Positions 8,680-16,080 of a DNA stretch of 64,000 nucleotides are shown here, one piece after another. Position numbers and translations under genes: made by a program. Positions within the stretch are counted from its first letter, which is position 1. The number at the start of each line of letters is the position of its first letter. Source of the stretch: Actinokineospora inagensis DSM 44258 (lineage in GTDB: Bacteria > Actinomycetota > Actinomycetes > Mycobacteriales > Pseudonocardiaceae); assembly GCF_000482865.1 (NCBI RefSeq), contig NZ_AXWW01000010.1, forward strand, positions 124,001 to 188,000, in the 5' to 3' direction. The notes below the pieces were generated by a model. The model was not told the DNA's origin. It made no database searches and worked only from the letters and a program-made list of their open reading frames with translations.

Positions 8680-9950
8680 CCCTCCCGACCAACCGGGAGT
8701 GCGTGGCGACCATCGCGGCCATCGGCGAGGAGGCCGGCTACGCCGTGTCGACCTTCGACGTGGCGGTCGTGCTGCTCATCCTGGACTCGTCGGACGCGGG
8801 AATCCGAGCGGAACACGAACGCGCGGTCGCCCGGTTACCAGCCACGTTCGACGTGCTGCACCTGGACGAGGACGCCCAGCGGGACTTCCTGCGCCGGGTG
8901 GTCGACGGGGCCGGAGTGGACAAACCGGACCTCGTGCTCGACCTGATGCTCCCCGACGGCGTCTCCTACGGCGCCTGCACGAACCGGGCGTTCGTCATCG
9001 CGCGGGCGTTGGGCTGCGAGTCGGTGCACCGCCGCGACTCGGACAGCTCGTACCAGGAGTTCAACGGCGCCAAGGTTTTCCCGATCCACCACGAGCTGGC
9101 CTCGATCGGGTCGCGGGCGGCGGACGCGGGCGCGGCCGAGAGCGCTCTCGACCCGGAGCACCTGGACAAGCCGGTGGTCATGGTGGGCGCGTCGTTCATC
9201 GGTGACCTGTCGGTCGACATCGCCGAGATCGCCACGACCGACCCCGAGGCGTACTACGACGTGGTCAGCCTGTGGGCGCCCGGCGACTGGACCGAGGCGC
9301 AGAAGCGGGACCTGGTGGCCGAGTCGTTCACCGGCGCCGGGCAGGACCCGTTCACCGGCGACCGGTCGGTGCTCGGCCTGGTCGACCCGATGCGGGTGGA
9401 CATGTGCAACATCGCTTTCCACCAGGTGCAGGAAAAGGTGCCGCTGCCGCCCGCGACCGACACGATCGGCAGCGACTACTTCCTCATCCACCTGGTGCAC
9501 GACGCGAAACTGCCCGGGGTGCTGCACAACCGGCACATCGTCAACTTCCACACCGGGGAACGGAAAACCGACGCCGGGTTCGCCGGGTACCAGTTGCGGC
9601 TGGCGAAGTTCTTCCTGTCGATGCTCTATTTCCACCACATCTACGACCGGATGACCGAGGCGGGTTCGGCGCTGCTGGACGACACCAACCAGGTTCGGGC
9701 GTCGGTGATCGCGGGGTACGCGCGGGAGAGCACCGGTCTGGCCAAGGCGGAGAACATCCAGCGGCTCACCGGTCTGGAGGCGGCGTACCGGCGACTGGGT
9801 GGCCGGTACGCGGAGTTCGCCGACACGATCGCCGCCGACGGCGACCGGTGGCTGCGCGAGGCCGAGCGGGACATCGAGGACTTCGCGCTGCTCATCGACG
9901 TGTGGGCGGCGCTGCTGGACCGGGCGTCGGCCACCCCCGTGGTTCGATGA
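8661..9950 (+). CDS. DUF6271-like protein with DxD motif, possibly glycosyltransferase-like
   Basis: Cytoplasmic protein of 429 residues beginning MRRICLTLPTNRECVATI, which I associate with the actinobacterial family DUF6271 (moderate certainty, from memory). The first third looks like a GT-A-type Rossmann half, with a hydrophobic strand VAVVLLILD and an RRDSDSSYQE segment whose D-S-D resembles the metal/nucleotide-binding DxD of glycosyltransferases. The C-terminal third is helical. The start is ATG 8661, with GGAG eight bases upstream, inside the end of the oxygenase gene. Its stop overlaps the decarboxylase start by 4 nt (ATGA). The reaction is not known; sugar or nucleotide transfer is a hypothesis only. 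Confidence 0.75.
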   Translation: MRRICLTLPTNRECVATIAAIGEEAGYAVSTFDVAVVLLILDSSDAGIRAEHERAVARLPATFDVLHLDEDAQRDFLRRVVDGAGVDKPDLVLDLMLPDGVSYGACTNRAFVIARALGCESVHRRDSDSSYQEFNGAKVFPIHHELASIGSRAADAGAAESALDPEHLDKPVVMVGASFIGDLSVDIAEIATTDPEAYYDVVSLWAPGDWTEAQKRDLVAESFTGAGQDPFTGDRSVLGLVDPMRVDMCNIAFHQVQEKVPLPPATDTIGSDYFLIHLVHDAKLPGVLHNRHIVNFHTGERKTDAGFAGYQLRLAKFFLSMLYFHHIYDRMTEAGSALLDDTNQVRASVIAGYARESTGLAKAENIQRLTGLEAAYRRLGGRYAEFADTIAADGDRWLREAERDIEDFALLIDVWAALLDRASATPVVR

Positions 9951-11128
9951 TGCTGAGCCCTCGGCTGCGGACCGCCCTGGCGGCCGCCACCGAAGACCAG
10001 CTTGTCTACGACCTCGCGGGCGTCGAGTCCGGGTTCCGGCGGCTCACCCGGGAACTGCCCGGGGTCCGGGTCCGGTTCGCCATGAAGGCGGCCCCGGTGC
10101 CCGAGGTGCTGGCGTGCCTGGTCGACCAGGGCGCCGGGTTCGACGCGGCCAGCCCCAACGAGATCGCACAAGCGCTTGCCAGTGGGGCCGCACCGCGCGA
10201 GGTCCACTACGGGAACACCGTCAAGTCCGATGAGGACATCGCCGACGCGTACCGCTTGGGAGTTCGGGACTTCGCGACCGACAGCGTGGAGGACGTCACG
10301 GCAGTGGCGGTCAACGCACCGGGGTCACGGGTGTTCTGCAGGTTGGCCACGACAGGCACCGGCGCGGTGTGGGGGTTGAGCCGCAAGGCAGGCTGCTCGG
10401 GTGAGGACGCGGTGCGGGTGTTGGAAACCGCGCGGAGCCTGGGTTTGACGCCGTCGGGGTTGTCGGTGCACGTCGGGTCGCAGCAGATGACCACCGCCGC
10501 TTGGCGGGACGCCGTCGACCGGATCGCCGATGTGCTGGTTTCCCTTGCCGGCAAAGGAATCCGACTCGACCACGTCAACCTGGGTGGGGGTTTGCCGGCC
10601 CACGGCTACTACGACCGGGCCGCGCGGGCGTTGAACCCACCGGTGCACGAGATCTTCGCGACGATCCGGGCCGGGATGGTGCGGTTGCGCCAGTTGGCAC
10701 CCGGACTGGATTTCCTCATCGAACCCGGTAGGCATCTGGTGGCCGACCACGGGGCGATCCGGGCCCACGTGATGCGGTTGTCGAGCCGGACGCAGTTGAA
10801 CGGGGAGCGCGAGCACTGGCTGTACCTGAGCTGCGGGAAGTTCAACGGGCTCTACGAGATCGACCGGTTGCAGTACCGGCTCGTGTTCCCGGACCACCGG
10901 GGCGACCCGGTGCCTGCGGTGATCGCCGGACCGACCTGTGACAGCGACGACACGTTCGGCGAAGGGCGGTTCCCGGTCCCGGTTCCGTCCCAACTGCGCT
11001 CCGGCGATCCGGTGTGGATAATGGCTTGCGGCGCGTACGCGACGAGCTACACCACGTTGGGGTTCAACGGGTTCGCGCCGTTGCCGCTGGCTTTCCTGCC
11101 TGGTGAAAGGGTCACGATCAATGTCTGA
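9947..11128 (+). CDS. Fold-type III PLP-dependent decarboxylase (ornithine/DAP/arginine decarboxylase family)
   Basis: Alanine-racemase-fold decarboxylase of 393 residues. PLP would attach to Lys47 in FAMKAAPVPEV. Other family marks are HVGSQ, the phosphate-binding loop NLGGGLPA, EPGRHLV, and the C-terminal active-site segment CDSDDTF with Cys-Asp at the dimer interface. This architecture includes ornithine, lysine and diaminopimelate decarboxylases and the carrier-protein-bound glutamate decarboxylase BtrK; the sequence alone does not fix the substrate. The start is ATG 9947, overlapping the preceding stop as ATGA. It probably produces an amine for the pathway encoded by this cassette rather than serving lysine biosynthesis. 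Confidence 0.85.
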   Translation: MMLSPRLRTALAAATEDQLVYDLAGVESGFRRLTRELPGVRVRFAMKAAPVPEVLACLVDQGAGFDAASPNEIAQALASGAAPREVHYGNTVKSDEDIADAYRLGVRDFATDSVEDVTAVAVNAPGSRVFCRLATTGTGAVWGLSRKAGCSGEDAVRVLETARSLGLTPSGLSVHVGSQQMTTAAWRDAVDRIADVLVSLAGKGIRLDHVNLGGGLPAHGYYDRAARALNPPVHEIFATIRAGMVRLRQLAPGLDFLIEPGRHLVADHGAIRAHVMRLSSRTQLNGEREHWLYLSCGKFNGLYEIDRLQYRLVFPDHRGDPVPAVIAGPTCDSDDTFGEGRFPVPVPSQLRSGDPVWIMACGAYATSYTTLGFNGFAPLPLAFLPGERVTINV

Positions 11129-11603
11129 CGTCCTGGTGCGGCCGATCGGCGATGGCGATTGGGGCGCCATCGCCGAGTTGGAGCGGTCGGCGTACGCGGG
11201 GCTCGGGCTCGCCGAAGAAGGCGTCGACGCGCTGCGGTCTCGGGCAGTGTCACCGGAAACGTGCTTCGTGGTGGAGTGCGGCGGGGTGGCGGGGTACGTG
11301 TTGGCACTCCCCTATCCGTTCGGCCGGTTCCCCGATTTGTACGTGTTGGAGGACGGGGTATTCCAGTCGTCGAACCTGCACCTGCACGATCTGGTTGTCG
11401 CCGAGGATCGGCGTGGGCGGGGTCTGGCGCGGGCGCTGTTGCACCGCCTCGCCGCCGCTTCCGGCTCGTACGACCGCGTTTCGCTGGTCTCCGTGGCGGG
11501 CAGCGTGCCGTTCTGGTCAGCGAACGGGTATCGGCCGCAGCCCGGTATCGCGGTTCCGGCGAGCTATGGCCCCGACGCGCTGTACATGTCCAAAGCACTC
11601 TGA
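11121..11603 (+). CDS. GNAT-family N-acetyltransferase
   Basis: Acetyl-CoA-dependent transferase of 160 residues. The pyrophosphate-binding motif A is VVAEDRRGRGLARALLHRLA, preceded by the strand NLHLHDLVV, and the C-terminal strand contains PFWSANGYRP as usual in GNATs. The start is ATG 11121 (GAAAGG upstream), overlapping the decarboxylase by 8 nt. It would acylate the amine made by this operon, either as a biosynthetic step or for self-protection; both are inferences from context. The MFS gene begins 17 nt downstream. Confidence 0.85.
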   Translation: MSDVLVRPIGDGDWGAIAELERSAYAGLGLAEEGVDALRSRAVSPETCFVVECGGVAGYVLALPYPFGRFPDLYVLEDGVFQSSNLHLHDLVVAEDRRGRGLARALLHRLAAASGSYDRVSLVSVAGSVPFWSANGYRPQPGIAVPASYGPDALYMSKAL

Positions 11604-11620
11604 GAAGGCTGGTTCCCCTG

Positions 11621-12796
11621 ATGATCAGTGAGTTCCGCCGCGCCCAACTGGCGGTGGCCGCGTTGTTCTGCCTTCTCGGATTCCAGTACGCGACCTGGGC
11701 CGCGCAGATCCCGGCGCTGCAGAGCCGGATGTCCTTGTCCCCCGCCGAGTTGGGGGTGCTGCTGCTGGCCACCGGCGTCGGCGCCACGGTGTCGTTCCCG
11801 TTGGTCGCCACCTTGATGAGACGCCTCGGGTCCCGCGGTCTCGCGTGCCTGTCGGGTCTGGTTCTCTGCCTGGTCCTGGTGGCGCTGGCGGCGGTTTCCA
11901 GTTATCCCCTGGCTTTGCTCGTCCTCTTCATCGATGGCATCGCGGTGTGTTGCCTCAACGTCGCGATGAATGCCCAGGGCGCGGCGCTCGAAGAGAAGTT
12001 CAGCCGCACGACCATGGCCAAGCTGCACGCGACGTTCAGCGGCGGGACGTTCGTCGCCGCCCTGATCTCGTCCGGGATCAACTCGTTCAGCTCGTCCCTG
12101 ATGGTCCACTTCGGAATCGCGATCGTCGCGCTGTTGGCGCTGATCGGCTACTCCTGGCCCGCCCTGCTCACCGACGACGCGCCCGTCCCCGCCGCCGAGG
12201 GCGCGCCCAAGGAAAAGAGCCGGTTGTCCTGGCCCACCCGGGTCACCGTGTGGCTCGGCCTGGCGATGGTCTTCGGTACCATCACCGAGGGCGCGATGAA
12301 CGACTGGTCCAGCCTGTACCTGCGGGACGTCACCCACGCGTCCCCCGAGATCGCCCCACTCGGCATCGCCGTCGTGTCCGCCATGATGGTCCTCGCCCGC
12401 CTGTTCGCCGACCGCTGGCGCGACCGCTGGGGCGACCAGCGGGTCGTCCTCACCGGCGCCACCCTGGCCGGGGTCGGCCTGGTCCTGGCGCTGCTGATCG
12501 GCGGCGTCACCCCGGCCCTGCTCGGTTTCGCCTGCGTCGGCATCGGCATGGCCGCCGTCACCCCCTGCGTCTACGTCGCGGCCGCCAGGGAAGGCGCCAA
12601 CGCGCTGACCCTGGTCGCCGCGATGGGCACCGTCGGTCTCCTCGCGGGCCCACCGGTGATCGGTTTCATCACCAACGCCACCACCCTCGTCTGGGGCATG
12701 ACCGCCGTCGCCGCCTCCGCCCTCCTGGTCACCGCGTGCGTCTCCCAAACCCGCCAGCCCGGCGGCGAACGACTCACCGAGGCACCGGCGGGCTAG
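11621..12796 (+). CDS. MFS transporter, probable product exporter of the cassette
   Basis: Major facilitator of 391 residues with about twelve predicted membrane helices and a short charged central loop (about 185-200). The motif-A-like loop between helices 2 and 3 is TLMRRLGSRGLAC. The N-terminus resembles the FucP/YbjJ-like group (FQYATWAAQIPALQ). The start is ATG 11621 after AGAAGG. As the last gene of the cassette it most plausibly exports the final metabolite. Its end overlaps the convergent TetR gene by 4 nt. Confidence 0.85.
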   Translation: MISEFRRAQLAVAALFCLLGFQYATWAAQIPALQSRMSLSPAELGVLLLATGVGATVSFPLVATLMRRLGSRGLACLSGLVLCLVLVALAAVSSYPLALLVLFIDGIAVCCLNVAMNAQGAALEEKFSRTTMAKLHATFSGGTFVAALISSGINSFSSSLMVHFGIAIVALLALIGYSWPALLTDDAPVPAAEGAPKEKSRLSWPTRVTVWLGLAMVFGTITEGAMNDWSSLYLRDVTHASPEIAPLGIAVVSAMMVLARLFADRWRDRWGDQRVVLTGATLAGVGLVLALLIGGVTPALLGFACVGIGMAAVTPCVYVAAAREGANALTLVAAMGTVGLLAGPPVIGFITNATTLVWGMTAVAASALLVTACVSQTRQPGGERLTEAPAG

Positions 12797-13335
12797 TCCT
12801 TCGCCGTGGCCAGACCGGCGATGATCACCTTGATCGCGTTGTCCAGGACCGGGGGGTCGGGGCGCATGGTGGCGGTCGCCTGGGAGAGGGCGCGGATCAG
12901 CAGGTAGACCTCCTCCACGGTCACCCGCGCGCGCACCGCCCCCGCCTCCTGGGCGCGGCGGAGTACCGCGCTGACGGCGGTTTTGAGGCGGCCGGAGACG
13001 GCGAGGACCGGGTCGCGGAGGTTGGCGTCGTCCGGGAGCAGGGTGAGCTTGGTGGCGCCGGTCTCGATCATCTCGCGGAGCAGGATGGACCAGGCGGTGG
13101 TCTGGTCGGGGTGGGCGGCGAGGGCGTCGGCGCGGGTGAGCAGGTGTTCGAAGTGGCGGACGAGGGCGGCGCTGACCAGGGCGTCCTTGGTGGGGAAGTG
13201 CCGGAACACGGTGGCGATGCCGACCCCGGCCAGCCGGGCGACCTCCTCGGTCGACCCGGCCGCGCCCAGGTCGCCGAAGACCGCCTCGGCGGCGGCGAGG
13301 ATGCGGTCGCGGTTCTCCCGGGCGTCCTGGCGCAT
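12793..13335 (-). CDS. TetR/AcrR-family repressor
   Basis: Regulator of 180 residues. The N-terminal HTH spans about 10-55 (ILAAAEAVFGDLG, then LAGVGIATVFRHFPTKDALV). The C-terminal ligand domain resembles the SoxR-associated TetR_C_11-like group. It is divergent from the SnoaL-like gene at 13410, and two nearly identical palindromes lie in the 74-bp gap, so autoregulation and repression of that gene are likely. Its 3' end overlaps the MFS gene on the other strand; control of the cassette is possible but no operator copy was seen at 7.5 kb. Confidence 0.9.
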   Translation of the reverse strand: MRQDARENRDRILAAAEAVFGDLGAAGSTEEVARLAGVGIATVFRHFPTKDALVSAALVRHFEHLLTRADALAAHPDQTTAWSILLREMIETGATKLTLLPDDANLRDPVLAVSGRLKTAVSAVLRRAQEAGAVRARVTVEEVYLLIRALSQATATMRPDPPVLDNAIKVIIAGLATAKD

Positions 13336-13347
13336 GCGGGGACTTTA

Positions 13348-13393
13348 ACCGGAGTCAGGACTTCGGTACAGTTACCGGAGTCCCGACTCCGAT
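13348..13393. promoter_or_regulatory. Two tandem TetR operator palindromes
   Basis: Site 1 is ACCGGAGTC-AG-GACTTCGGT (13348-13367); site 2 is ACCGGAGTC-CC-GACTCCGAT (13374-13393). Each is a 20-bp palindrome with one mismatch, centres 26 bp apart, between divergent tetR and a SnoaL-like gene. This is the typical layout for co-operative TetR binding. Confidence 0.75.
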
Positions 13394-13409
13394 TACCGCT
13401 GGGGGTACC

Positions 13410-13874
13410 GTGCCCACACCTGCCGAAGTCATCCGCGCCGTGGTCGACGGGGTGTGCCGCCTGCTCGCGGGCGACCTCGACGACCAGCAGCGCGAGGCGC
13501 AGCTCGACGCGCTGGCCGAGCTGTACGCCGAGGAAACCGACGTCCAACACCCGTTCGCGCCGCTCGGGGCGCCCCGGCTGCGCACCCGGGCCGAGCTGCG
13601 CACCCACTTCGCGAACGGCGTGGCCCAGCGGCGCGCGGAGCGGTACGAGGCGGTCGGCGAGGTCCGCCAGACCGAGGACCCCGAACTCGTGGTCTTCGAG
13701 TTCCACTACACCGGTACCGTCAACGGCCGCGACTTCTCGGTGCCGTGCGTCTTCGTCACCCGCGTCCGCGACGGTGTCATCGTCGAGTCGCGGGACTACC
13801 TGGACCACCTCGCCATGGCGCGCGCGTTCGGCGCCTATGACAAGGTGGTGGCCGCGCTGGCCGAAGCCAGTTAG
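13410..13874 (+). CDS. SnoaL/NTF2-like fold protein
   Basis: Protein of 154 residues of the cone-shaped alpha+beta NTF2/SnoaL type: an N-terminal helix pair, then LAELYAEETDVQHPFAP, a strand run VVFEFHYTGTVNGRDFSVPCVFVTRVRDG, and the terminal strand/helix VIVESRDYLDHLAMARAF. Members include polyketide cyclases, epoxide hydrolases and ketosteroid isomerases. The start is GTG 13410. Expression is very likely controlled by the divergent TetR through the two operators. Its stop overlaps the convergent AI-2E-family gene by 4 nt. Whether it is an enzyme or a binding protein is open. Confidence 0.82.
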   Translation: MPTPAEVIRAVVDGVCRLLAGDLDDQQREAQLDALAELYAEETDVQHPFAPLGAPRLRTRAELRTHFANGVAQRRAERYEAVGEVRQTEDPELVVFEFHYTGTVNGRDFSVPCVFVTRVRDGVIVESRDYLDHLAMARAFGAYDKVVAALAEAS

Positions 13875-14893
13875 GCCCGTTTTCGCGGTAGGGAACCCAG
13901 CAGCGAGGCGACCCAGCTCGCGCGTGGGTCGGTCTCCACCAGCAACGCCATGACCAGCAGGGTCGCGGGGATGGCGAGCAGGGCGCCGAGTGGGCCGAGG
14001 ATCCACGCCCAGAACACCAGCGACACGAAGGCGAGGGTGGTCGACAGGCCCACCGAGTCACCGACGAACAACGGCTGGATCAGTGACTGCACAACGAAGT
14101 TGACGACGACGTAGACCAGTACGACGGCGAGCATCCGTCGCCACCCGCCGCCGAGGAGGCCGAGGACGGCGGGTGGGAGGACACCCAGGATGAAGCCGAT
14201 GTTGGGGATGTAGTTGGTGACGAACGACAGCACACCCCACAGCACGGCGAGTGGAATATCCAGCCACACCAGGGCGAACGCGTCGAGTACGGCGATGATG
14301 AAGCCGAACACCGTTGTCACCACGAGGTAGCGGCGCACGCGGTGGGCGAAGGTGTGCAGGGCGGCGTGCAGTTCCGGGCGGACCTTGGCGATCCCGGCCA
14401 GCCGGTCGTCGATGCCCGCCGCCTCGACGCTGAAGAACAGCAGGAGGGCCAACAGGAACACCAGGCTCGTGGTCAGGCTCGTCACGTCGCCGAGCAGTGA
14501 TCCCAGCGACGACAAGACTTTGCCGGTGTCCAACGAGCGCAGGGACTGCCGGATCTCGCCTGCGCCGAACCGCCCGGCCAGGTCGGCGGCGAGGTCCCGC
14601 GCGTCGGCGGCGTACTGCGGCAGCAGCGACCCCAGTCGCGCACCGGAAACGACGACCACCGCACCGAACCCGACGAGCGTCCCGTAGACGATCAGCACGA
14701 GCACCGTCGTCGCGGCCCAGCCGGGGAGGCCGCGGCGGCGCAGCCACCGGTGCACCGGGCTGGCGACGATCACGATGACCAGGGCGAGCAACGCGGGCGC
14801 GACCAACCACGCCGCGGCGCGCACCCCGGCCATCGTGACCACCGCGGCGGCGGTGCCGAGCAGGACCACCAGGCCGCGGGGCAACCCGGTCAC
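13871..14893 (-). CDS. AI-2E family (TqsA/PerM-like) transporter
   Basis: Membrane protein of 340 residues with about eight helices in the AI-2E exporter pattern: paired N-terminal helices, a soluble helical stretch (about 95-150), then the C-terminal conserved block SFVTNYIPNIGFILGVLPP followed by IQPLFVGDSVGLSTTLAF. The family includes autoinducer-2 exporters and Na+/H+ antiporters, so the substrate is uncertain. The start is GTG 14893, whose GTGA overlaps the stop of the upstream DUF7144 gene by 4 nt, implying coupled translation. Confidence 0.85.
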   Translation of the reverse strand: MTGLPRGLVVLLGTAAAVVTMAGVRAAAWLVAPALLALVIVIVASPVHRWLRRRGLPGWAATTVLVLIVYGTLVGFGAVVVVSGARLGSLLPQYAADARDLAADLAGRFGAGEIRQSLRSLDTGKVLSSLGSLLGDVTSLTTSLVFLLALLLFFSVEAAGIDDRLAGIAKVRPELHAALHTFAHRVRRYLVVTTVFGFIIAVLDAFALVWLDIPLAVLWGVLSFVTNYIPNIGFILGVLPPAVLGLLGGGWRRMLAVVLVYVVVNFVVQSLIQPLFVGDSVGLSTTLAFVSLVFWAWILGPLGALLAIPATLLVMALLVETDPRASWVASLLGSLPRKRA

Positions 14894-15339
14894 GGCGAGA
14901 CGCGACTCTCGTCGCCGTGGGCCACCAACGCCCAGATGACCACCACGCACAGCATGATCGCGACGATCGACCACAGTGGATAAACACCGATGAAAGCCAG
15001 TTGGGCGATGGCGTTGAGGCCCGCGAGCACGACGGTGGCCACCCGCGCCCAAACCTGGTCGGCCAGCAGCGCGATCCCGCTGATGAGCACCAGAGCGCCG
15101 ATGAGCAGGTGCGCCCAGCCCCAGCCGGTGAGGTTCAGCACCAGCACGTGGCTCGGGCCTGCGATGTAGTAGTCCTGTTTGAACAGTGCGACCAAGCCCT
15201 CGATGACGTTGACGAACCCGGTCATGATCATGACCAGTCCGGCGAACCAGACCCACCCCGACCAGGCCGACCCGGTCGCCCAGTGGTCCTGGTCGGCCTC
15301 CCGGACCCGGCCGGGTCGGCTGTGGTGGTACTCGGTCAT
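14890..15339 (-). CDS. DUF7144-like small membrane protein
   Basis: Protein of 149 residues with a charged 25-residue N-terminus and four hydrophobic helices (about 28-50, 70-92, 96-116, 120-140). The segment GFVNVIEGLVALF followed by LTGWGWAHLLIGALVLISG is characteristic of an actinobacterial family (DUF7144, from memory). It is translationally coupled to the AI-2E-type transporter. It faces the HdeD-like gene across 175 bp. Function unknown; stress-related membrane proteins of this kind often cluster together. Confidence 0.75.
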   Translation of the reverse strand: MTEYHHSRPGRVREADQDHWATGSAWSGWVWFAGLVMIMTGFVNVIEGLVALFKQDYYIAGPSHVLVLNLTGWGWAHLLIGALVLISGIALLADQVWARVATVVLAGLNAIAQLAFIGVYPLWSIVAIMLCVVVIWALVAHGDESRVSP

Positions 15340-15514
15340 AGTGGCTCCTTTTCTCTGCGAGTCGACTCCAGCGTGGCCGCCACCGGCACCCGAGGTCTTC
15401 GCCCGACCTGGGTGGGTGGCGCGGCCTCACCCGGGACACGGGATGACCGGCGGCGGGTGAACTCGGAATCGTCGAGCCCGCAACGTCAACGGCGCGCACA
15501 CGGAAAGGCATTCG

Positions 15515-16066
15515 ATGCACGCAACCGAGACCACCGCCGAACCGAGGGTGCTGTCGGCCCGGCCGTCGCGGGGCTGGCGGATCTTCTTCGGACTGGTCAC
15601 CGTGGCGGCCGGGGTGGCGATCCTGGTGTGGCCGGGGGTCGCCGTGGTCACCGTCGCGGTGATCCTGGGCATCCACTTCATCGTCGCGGGCGCGTACCGG
15701 TCGGTGACCGCGCTGACCCGCGACATCGACAACACCGCGCTGCGGGTGCTGTACCTGCTGCTCGGCCTGCTGCTGGTCGTCGTCGGGCTGCTCTGCCTGC
15801 GCTCACCGTGGCAGGCCAGTGCGGTCCTGGTCGTCCTCTTCGGACTGAGCTGGGTGGTCAACGGCGTCGTCGAGATGTTCCACGGCGTCAACGGGGGTGG
15901 CGGCTGGACCATCGCGTCCGGGGTGATCAGCCTGCTGGCGGGCCTGGTCGTGCTGATCTACCCGGCGCCCGGTCTCGCCGCCATCGTCTGGCTGTTCGGC
16001 GTGTCCCTGGTCGTCATCGGCGGCACCGTCACCATCAGTGGCGCCGCCGCGAAAACCCGACCCTAG
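15515..16066 (+). CDS. HdeD-family (DUF308) membrane protein
   Basis: Protein of 183 residues with six predicted helices arranged as three DUF308 repeats (for example GLVTVAAGVAILVWPGVAVV, later LLGLLLVVVGLLCLRSP and VISLLAGLVVLIYP). HdeD is known from E. coli acid resistance; the role in actinobacteria is unproven. The start is ATG 15515 with GGAAAGG upstream. The GH15 gene starts 14 nt downstream, so the two probably share a transcript. Confidence 0.85.
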   Translation: MHATETTAEPRVLSARPSRGWRIFFGLVTVAAGVAILVWPGVAVVTVAVILGIHFIVAGAYRSVTALTRDIDNTALRVLYLLLGLLLVVVGLLCLRSPWQASAVLVVLFGLSWVVNGVVEMFHGVNGGGGWTIASGVISLLAGLVVLIYPAPGLAAIVWLFGVSLVVIGGTVTISGAAAKTRP

Positions 16067-16080
16067 AAGGAGAGTACACA

